A DNA stretch of 5,268 nt from Sedimentisphaera sp050251615 (GTDB lineage: Bacteria; Planctomycetota; Phycisphaerae; Sedimentisphaerales; Sedimentisphaeraceae), in assembly GCA_050251615.1 (NCBI GenBank), contig JBFWMM010000071.1:1-5268 (forward strand), in the 5' to 3' direction. The translations under genes were made by a program, and so were the position numbers. The notes under the pieces were generated by a model. It did no database searches. It was not told the origin of the DNA and saw nothing but the letters and a program-made list of their open reading frames with translations. Positions 1 through 4,237 of the stretch are shown here, piece after piece. Within the stretch, counting starts at the first letter, position 1. Each line of letters opens with the position of its first letter.

Positions 1-451
1 ACTTCCACTCAGATAGTCCCCACGGATCAATCCGGTTCAGCGGGTTGTTCGCGCAGTAGGCATAGGGATTTATCGTATCAATATATCCCAGCGGGTCGGT
101 CTGGAGGAAGCGGCCGATCTCGGGCTTATACATCCTTGCGCGGTAGTAGTAGAGCCCGCTTTCTTCATCCAGCCTGCGCGCGGTAAACATATACGGATTG
201 CCGATTGCGGAGCGGGCAATCTCGCTGCCGCTGCGATCGTAGATGGTCGTCCTGCCGAAAGGCGAATACCTGTACTTTTCCTCCACCACCCCGTTTACGG
301 AGGTCATGGCAATTACGCTGCCGAGCGCGTCTGTGTGGTAGAAGTACAGGCCAACCAGCTCGTCATCATAGAATGTAATCATGGCGACGGAATTGTCAAT
401 ACCCGGGCCGTGAATATACTCGCGCCTGATGTGCATATTGCTTAAAACATC
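1..451 (-). repeat. Rhs core repeat with truncated leader, copy 1 (extends beyond window)
   Basis: Direct-repeat copy whose identity with copies 2 and 3 on the 5' coding side ends at 451 (GATGTTTTAAGC retained). The bases that should encode MGNRL are replaced by unrelated sequence containing an in-frame TAG. On the other side the repeat reaches position 1 still matching copy 2, so its true boundary is outside the window. Confidence 0.9.
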
Positions 452-460
452 ACCCGCCAC
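1..460 (-). CDS. Orphan Rhs core-tip cassette C (3' end outside window; weak start)
   Basis: The fourth core copy is read from a possible GTG at 460 to the window edge (153 codons, no stop). In-frame upstream, TAG at 463-461 blocks any longer reading. The leader is broken: only DVLSN of MGNRLDVLSN remains, preceded by (V/M)AG. The alternative start is ATG at 436 (MHIRREY). Neither start has a convincing Shine-Dalgarno; an AGGTGG lies just 5' of and within the GTG region. The core is otherwise complete through DPLG and DPWGL, but it has substitutions absent from the other copies: NSVAM for NPIAM, VVEEK for VVAEK, and DRSG for DGSG. The first visible tip residues (SEWK) are the same as in cassette B. 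It may be a poorly translated or decaying cassette; without the rest of the tip I cannot say whether it is functional. Confidence 0.75.
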   Translation of the reverse strand, partial: MAGDVLSNMHIRREYIHGPGIDNSVAMITFYDDELVGLYFYHTDALGSVIAMTSVNGVVEEKYRYSPFGRTTIYDRSGSEIARSAIGNPYMFTARRLDEESGLYYYRARMYKPEIGRFLQTDPLGYIDTINPYAYCANNPLNRIDPWGLSEWK

Positions 461-474
461 CTAATTGTAGCATC

Positions 475-810
475 TCATGAATTTTTAATTAAGACAATTC
501 GTGAAACTACACTCAAAGACAGTAATATCGTTAAAAACAACAAAAAGAGCACTGTTCTTTTGGATAACTTATAACCTTTAGCATCCTGTTGCTTTTTTGC
601 TATACAGAAAAACATTATAATATAGGTCAAGCCCGAACACAAAGTAAAAACAATTGGGCGTTGCGTTATAAATTGAAAAATAAATGCTGCCAAAGCCACG
701 ATGAGATTAGCGCAAACAATCGGGTAAACAAAAATACGAAGCTTATCTTTTGTAATCAAATTGTCGCTAATCGGTTCTTCCTTTTGAACTGTATTATTTC
801 GAGTTTTCAT
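475..810 (-). CDS. Small three-helix membrane protein, candidate immunity protein for cassette B tip
   Basis: A 111-residue protein with a charged N-terminal tail (MKTRNNTVQKEEP...), three predicted membrane helices (about residues 25-48, 53-71 and 85-108), a basic loop KKQQDAKGYKLSKR between helices two and three, and a very short C-terminus. No family is recognised. Its ATG lies inside the 3' end of cassette B, in another frame, and overlaps it by 17 bases. This is the tightest toxin-immunity style coupling in the window. The coding sequence is very AT-rich (15 G+C in the 60 bases 481-540), unlike the core copies on both sides. Being an inner-membrane-type protein beside a tip, it most likely neutralises a toxin that reaches or crosses the membrane. 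This is inferred from gene order and membrane topology. Confidence 0.85.
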   Translation of the reverse strand: MKTRNNTVQKEEPISDNLITKDKLRIFVYPIVCANLIVALAAFIFQFITQRPIVFTLCSGLTYIIMFFCIAKKQQDAKGYKLSKRTVLFLLFLTILLSLSVVSRIVLIKNS

Positions 811-1636
811 TATTCACATTTCCACTAACGCAATTATCCGCCGCCTCATTTATAACAGTAGTTGTCACTCCAACAACATCTCCCACAGGATCAGGAACAC
901 CCAAAGGGCCGCCCGTCAAAGTACCAGGCATATCAAGTGTAGCATCTACTGCATCTCTTCCTAAGTTCTTAACACCTTCTGTACCAGGATCCTGAATCAC
1001 TCCCGGCACCATTCCATTCATTCTTCTTTTTCCTGCCTCCTCGGCTTTATCCATTCCAGTTACCATCCACATACCCAAATCTCTAACACTTGCACCTTGG
1101 TCATACCAAAAATGAAAATATGTACCTATAATAGACATGTCGCACACCGTTCCCCAAAAACCATTATACCACTTCCACTCAGATAGTCCCCACGGATCAA
1201 TCCGGTTCAGCGGGTTGTTCGCGCAGTAGGCATAGGGATTTATCGTATCAATATATCCCAGCGGGTCGGTCTGGAGGAAGCGGCCGATCTCGGGCTTGTA
1301 CATCCTTGCGCGGTAGTAGTAGAGCCCGCTTTCTTCATCCAGCCTGCGCGCGGTAAACATATACGGATTGCCGATTGCGGAGCGGGCAATCTCGCCGCCG
1401 CTGCCATCGTAGATGGTCGTCCTGCCGAAAGGCGAATACCTGTACTTTTCCGCCACCACCCCGTTTACGGAGGTCATTGCAATTACGCTGCCGAGCGCGT
1501 CTGTGTGGTAGAAGTACAGGCCAACCAGCTCGTCATCATAGAATGTAATCATGGCGATGGGATTGTCAATACCCGGGCCATAAACATACTCGCGCCTGAT
1601 GTGCATATTGCTTAAAACATCTAACCTGTTTCCCAT
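794..1636 (-). CDS. Orphan Rhs core-tip cassette B
   Basis: A 280-residue displaced Rhs C-terminus with the same leader (MGNRLDVLSN, 1-10) and core (11-150) as cassette A, but an unrelated tip at 151-280. The tip starts SEWKWYNGFWGTVCDMS, is aromatic-rich to about residue 192, then has a charged segment (KAEEAGKRR, 197-205). Its second half is rich in Gly, Pro and Val (about 206-262) and it ends in a polar Asn-rich tail. I recognise no toxin family and no obvious nuclease or peptidase motif. The start codon follows the stop of the upstream membrane-protein gene by 17 bases; the nearest AAGG is too far from the ATG to be a good ribosome binding site. The 3' end overlaps the next gene by 17 bases. 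Both DPxG motifs of the autoprotease region are intact and there is no internal stop or frameshift. Confidence 0.85.
   Translation of the reverse strand: MGNRLDVLSNMHIRREYVYGPGIDNPIAMITFYDDELVGLYFYHTDALGSVIAMTSVNGVVAEKYRYSPFGRTTIYDGSGGEIARSAIGNPYMFTARRLDEESGLYYYRARMYKPEIGRFLQTDPLGYIDTINPYAYCANNPLNRIDPWGLSEWKWYNGFWGTVCDMSIIGTYFHFWYDQGASVRDLGMWMVTGMDKAEEAGKRRMNGMVPGVIQDPGTEGVKNLGRDAVDATLDMPGTLTGGPLGVPDPVGDVVGVTTTVINEAADNCVSGNVNNENSK
1171..1636 (-). repeat. Rhs core repeat plus leader, copy 2 (extends into tip)
   Basis: Direct-repeat copy sharing the leader with copy 3 and the 5' core allele (YVYGPGIDNPIAM) with copy 4. On the tip side, identity with copy 1 continues 16 bases beyond the core, through the SEWK codons, up to the window edge of copy 1. 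The coordinate offset between copies 1 and 2 is a constant 1170 bases, so there are no indels between them. Confidence 0.92.
1604..1636 (-). other. Start-codon leader of orphan cassette B
   Basis: Same leader as at 3001-3033, base for base, but following a different upstream gene with a 17-base gap and no well-placed Shine-Dalgarno. The sequence identity between the two leaders, against unrelated flanks, marks it as part of the mobile unit rather than of the local flank. Confidence 0.8.
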
Positions 1637-1653
1637 TTTATGTCAGCTTGACC

Positions 1654-2301
1654 TTAAACCTCACTTGACACCATTTCAACTAAACTAAGAATTTCCCGCC
1701 TCTCTTTTTGCGAAAAATAGTACCAACAAGAAACCATCGTTCTCAAAGGAGCTGGTATGCTGGCAGGCATTTCACCTGAAACCAGCAAGTAAACACACCA
1801 ATAACGTTCATTGCATTTTCTGATGTAAGAATCCAAGCCTGCCAATATCTCCGGCGTCTTATCTTTGGGAACCTTTTTAAGTTTACGAATAAATTTTATT
1901 TGAGAGCCGCAATAGAGAAAAAATAATTCAGCTATGGTGACCATAAGGGCCATAGATGTTGCAGTTATCAGGACAAGTCGCAGGTACCCCCAATAGCTTC
2001 TTTCAGGACAAGTCGCAAGAATGTAAAAACACCATAGAGACATATTTTGAAAGTTACGCAAAAACCTCTTGAGCAGCCCCCCATTATAATGCTGTGACGA
2101 TAAGTACGAGGATGGAGCCGCCCTGAAAATGAACAAACTCACTGCAAATATAACAGGTATAGTAAGTAATAGATGGTCAATTCTCCGATCTACATGGAAT
2201 ATGCAGGCCAACACCTGCATCATAGATGACATAATCATTAGATAACCGATTACCGCAAATGCCTTATTGTAGGCCATTGCTTTCTTGCTTTGACAAATCA
2301 T
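1654..2301 (-). CDS. Multi-pass membrane protein, candidate immunity protein for cassette A tip
   Basis: A 215-residue integral membrane protein that I cannot assign to a named family. Hydrophobic segments appear at about residues 13-35, 43-60 and 107-131, with a weaker one at 88-98. This gives three or four membrane spans and a largely soluble C-terminal part (about 135-215) rich in charged residues, including a KLKKVPKDK stretch. The ATG at 2301 is preceded by AAGGT, which overlaps the TAA stop of cassette A and has a 6-base spacer, so translation is probably coupled to that cassette. Membrane immunity proteins typically protect against pore-forming or membrane-active toxins. This agrees with the Gly/Ala-rich hydrophobic stretch in the cassette A tip, but the pairing rests on adjacency only. 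Base composition is clearly lower in G+C than the flanking core copies (25 of 60 in 2161-2220), as expected for a gene acquired together with its tip. Confidence 0.85.
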   Translation of the reverse strand: MICQSKKAMAYNKAFAVIGYLMIMSSMMQVLACIFHVDRRIDHLLLTIPVIFAVSLFIFRAAPSSYLSSQHYNGGLLKRFLRNFQNMSLWCFYILATCPERSYWGYLRLVLITATSMALMVTIAELFFLYCGSQIKFIRKLKKVPKDKTPEILAGLDSYIRKCNERYWCVYLLVSGEMPASIPAPLRTMVSCWYYFSQKERREILSLVEMVSSEV

Positions 2302-2307
2302 ATCTAT

Positions 2308-2312
2308 ACCTT
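2308..2312 (-). promoter_or_regulatory. Ribosome binding site of the cassette A membrane protein
   Basis: AAGGT, 6 bases from the ATG at 2301 and overlapping the TAA stop of cassette A. This indicates coupled translation of tip and candidate immunity gene. Confidence 0.65.
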
Positions 2313-3033
2313 AAAAATAGCATACCTTTGGCTCTAAATAATCGGCGTCAGTAAAGACATCGTATAACGCATTGGCAACTGCTCCCGAAGCTGCTCCCAA
2401 AACAGCTCCCAACGGCCCTCCCGCTCCAAACCCAATAGCTGCTGGAACGCCCATACTTGCCCCTAATTCGACAAATTCTTTTCCGCCTCCTCCCCAATTG
2501 TGTTGAAATGCTTGCCCCATAGCGTCAAAAAAATTATCCCAGCTTTTAAGATTTTGATTATCATGGAATTTTAACCAGTTAAGTCCCCACGGATCAATCC
2601 GGTTCAGCGGATTATTCGCGCAGTAGGCATATGGATTTATCGTATCAATATATCCCAGCGGGTCGGTCTGGAGGAAGCGGCCGATCTCGGGCTTGTACAT
2701 CCTTGCGCGGTAGTAGTAGAGCCCGCTTTCTTCATCCAGCCTGCGCGCGGTAAACATATACGGATTGCCGATTGCGGAGCGGGCAATCTCGCTGCCGCTG
2801 CCATCGTAGATGGTCGTCCTGCCGAAAGGCGAATACCTGTACTTTTCCGCCACCACCCCGTTTACGGAGGTCATGGCAATTACGCTGCCGAGCGCGTCTG
2901 TGTGGTAGAAGTACAGGCCAACCAGCGTATCATCATAGAATGTAATCATGGCTATCGGATTGTCAATACCCGGGCCATGAATATACTCGCGCCTGATGTG
3001 CATATTGCTTAAAACATCTAACCTGTTTCCCAT
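2311..3033 (-). CDS. Orphan Rhs core-tip cassette A (glycine-rich hydrophobic tip)
   Basis: A 240-residue displaced Rhs C-terminus. Residues 1-10 (MGNRLDVLSN) form a leader that gives the fragment its own ATG. Residues 11-150 are the RHS-associated core, nearly identical to the core of the main rhs gene and complete through both DPxG motifs (DPLG at 124, DPWG at 148). Residues 151-240 are a unique tip: a polar, aromatic start (NWLKFHDNQN...), GGGG at 181-184, then a Gly/Ala-rich hydrophobic stretch at about 189-224 (for example GASMGVPAAIGFGAGGPLGA), and a short polar end. The hydrophobic stretch could insert in membranes or could be only a pre-toxin linker; no catalytic motif is visible. It lacks all YD repeats that would build the cage, so as an independent protein its function is doubtful. 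It may serve as a recombination reservoir for the main gene. A membrane-protein gene follows after 9 bases. An AGGTTGG sequence at 3041-3047 could be a weak ribosome binding site. Confidence 0.85.
   Translation of the reverse strand: MGNRLDVLSNMHIRREYIHGPGIDNPIAMITFYDDTLVGLYFYHTDALGSVIAMTSVNGVVAEKYRYSPFGRTTIYDGSGSEIARSAIGNPYMFTARRLDEESGLYYYRARMYKPEIGRFLQTDPLGYIDTINPYAYCANNPLNRIDPWGLNWLKFHDNQNLKSWDNFFDAMGQAFQHNWGGGGKEFVELGASMGVPAAIGFGAGGPLGAVLGAASGAVANALYDVFTDADYLEPKVCYF
2584..3033 (-). repeat. Rhs core repeat plus leader, copy 3
   Basis: Direct-repeat copy including the 33-base leader segment (ATGGGAAACAGG... to CAATATG) that it shares with copy 2. Its most distinctive differences cluster at the 5' coding end, around 2927-2985: GATACG for GAGCTG (Thr for Glu in YDDTL), ATAGCC in place of ATCGCC in NPIAM, and TATATTCAT giving YIHG instead of YVYG. 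Such clustering suggests gene conversion from another core allele rather than even mutation. Confidence 0.9.
3001..3033 (-). other. Start-codon leader of orphan cassette A
   Basis: Eleven codons, MGNRLDVLSN plus the Met of NMHIRRE, that are absent from the main rhs gene (which reads DPNDSYNMHIRRE here) and identical in cassette B at 1604-1636. They supply an ATG in frame with the core. The bases immediately 5' of the ATG differ between the two cassettes, so the leader ends, or begins, at a recombination junction. Confidence 0.8.
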
Positions 3034-3034
3034 A

Positions 3035-3613
3035 TTAAAACCAACCTGGGTGAAAATATAGCTCCAATCCGCCTTCTGATGTGCCGAGGAAGTTTGAAGG
3101 TTCCACCACTGTAACTTTCATTTGGAGAGGCTTGAAATGATTGCCTGCAGGAAGACTGATATTACACAATTCGGACGATTGAACGCTTTTGACCATACCT
3201 TTTCTGCCTGTAGCCAGATCCTTTTGACTCCATCCGTTAGATGTATGCTCTTGAATAACATTACCCTCCTGTATGAGTTCAACACGCAGTTTCAGAGGGT
3301 CTTGGGCAACTTGATGGCAATTGTACACATACTCATTTGTCTGCCATTGCAGTATATAACCATCGCAAAGATAGACAATGTTATTGAAGTCCATGTCGTA
3401 GGTCTTGCTGAATCCTTTGGTACCGAAATCGAAGTCAGAATCGTGTATTGAACACTCTTCCCTGTCTTCAACAGTCCAATATCGAACGCCAAGCACATAC
3501 CTCATGGGGCCGCTGCAACCTGATGAAAAGAAACATATTGTCAAACATAGCAAGCTTACCGTTATGAACAAAGCGCTTTTATTGAGCAGCCGACATTGTT
3601 TAATGGATACCAT
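3035..3613 (-). CDS. Putative lipoprotein, second candidate immunity protein (paralogue 2)
   Basis: A 192-residue paralogue of the gene just upstream. The signal peptide has a Lys/Arg-containing n-region, a hydrophobic stretch at about residues 14-29, and a somewhat weak lipobox SSGC (Cys33; the -3 residue is Ser rather than Leu). Shared blocks are DSDFDFGTKGFSKTYD, DPLKLRVELIQEG and KPLQMKVTVVEPSN..GT, in the same order as in the neighbour. The regions between these blocks are strongly diverged, so this is not a recent duplicate. The start at 3613 has a strong Shine-Dalgarno (GAGAGGGTGA, 7 bases away) and lies 23 bases after the preceding stop, so the two lipoproteins are probably co-translated from one mRNA. 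The stop is one base before the ATG of orphan cassette A. It may be a second immunity protein for the same tip, protection against a related toxin, or a relic of a lost tip. The sequence does not decide between these. Confidence 0.86.
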   Translation of the reverse strand: MVSIKQCRLLNKSALFITVSLLCLTICFFSSGCSGPMRYVLGVRYWTVEDREECSIHDSDFDFGTKGFSKTYDMDFNNIVYLCDGYILQWQTNEYVYNCHQVAQDPLKLRVELIQEGNVIQEHTSNGWSQKDLATGRKGMVKSVQSSELCNISLPAGNHFKPLQMKVTVVEPSNFLGTSEGGLELYFHPGWF

Positions 3614-3620
3614 GCCAGTA

Positions 3621-3630
3621 TCACCCTCTC
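3621..3630 (-). promoter_or_regulatory. Ribosome binding site of lipoprotein 2
   Basis: GAGAGGGTGA, 7 bases from the ATG at 3613, in the short gap after the first lipoprotein gene. It is the strongest Shine-Dalgarno in the window and supports independent, efficient translation of the second lipoprotein. Confidence 0.75.
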
Positions 3631-3636
3631 TTCAAA

Positions 3637-4236
3637 TCACAAGGTTGGCCTAACAGATAAGTATATATGCGTATAATCGTAATCAGGTTCCACAAACGAC
3701 AAAGTCCCAATTACATTAGACGACTCAACAACTGTAACTTTAAGTTGGAGAGGTTTATTAGGTTCTCCGGCAGGAAAGTGTAATGACTCCATTAGTCCGT
3801 CTGACCATACTCTACCTCCATAAGTAGGTGGTTCATTCGTTGCTTTATGGTAGATAATTTTCCAATCGTAAGGACTCCATGCACCTGAAACGGCTTTCTG
3901 CAGGATCATGCCGTCTTGAATTAACTCTGCCTTAAGAATAAGAGGATCGTTTTTGATTTCTTCAATGGGCATCAAGTCTGATCCAGAAACATCCAACCAA
4001 ATTGAATAGTCAGCATCGAAGATCAAACCACTCAGAGATGGAGCTATATCATATGTCTTACTGAAGCCCTTGGTGCAGAAGTCAAAATCTTTGTCATATA
4101 TCCTATACTCTGACTGCCTGAGATAATTGAATTTTTCCTCATAACTCCAAGTTGCCGAACCGTTGGAAGCACATCCACTCAGAAACATCACAAGAATCAC
4201 ACAAAAGCACACAGTGCCCCTAATTCCATCTTTCAT
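3637..4236 (-). CDS. Putative lipoprotein, candidate immunity protein (paralogue 1)
   Basis: A 199-residue protein of no family I recognise by name. It has a lipoprotein signal peptide: a short charged start (MKDGIR), a hydrophobic stretch at residues 8-19, and a lipobox LSGC with Cys22 as the lipidation site. The mature protein should be anchored on the periplasmic side of a membrane. Visible motifs are DKDFDFCTKGFSKTYD (about 48-63), a DPLILKAELIQDG segment (about 97-109), and PLQLKVTVVESSN near the C-terminus. All three recur in the next gene downstream, so the two are paralogues. ATG at 4236 is chosen because the signal peptide begins there and a GGGGTGA Shine-Dalgarno lies 6 bases upstream, inside the last codons of the rhs gene. 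The position directly after a toxin tip, one base from its stop, argues for an immunity role against a toxin acting outside the cytoplasm. That role is inferred from position, not from homology. Confidence 0.87.
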   Translation of the reverse strand: MKDGIRGTVCFCVILVMFLSGCASNGSATWSYEEKFNYLRQSEYRIYDKDFDFCTKGFSKTYDIAPSLSGLIFDADYSIWLDVSGSDLMPIEEIKNDPLILKAELIQDGMILQKAVSGAWSPYDWKIIYHKATNEPPTYGGRVWSDGLMESLHFPAGEPNKPLQLKVTVVESSNVIGTLSFVEPDYDYTHIYLSVRPTL

Positions 4237-4237
4237 T

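Noticed and set aside
461..474. Transcription terminator in the gap before cassette C
   Set aside because: The gap is only 14 bases and shows no GC-rich hairpin or T-run; the other gaps are equally short, so no terminator is supported anywhere in the window.
589..828. Plus-strand open frame opposite the small membrane protein
   Set aside because: It has no ribosome binding site and a low-complexity composition from AT-rich DNA; the minus-strand frame has clear membrane helices and overlaps the upstream gene in the usual way.
3122..3653. Overlapping plus-strand and alternative minus-strand open frames inside the second lipoprotein gene
   Set aside because: The minus-strand lipoprotein has a signal peptide, a strong ribosome binding site and a paralogue next door; the other frames have none of these.
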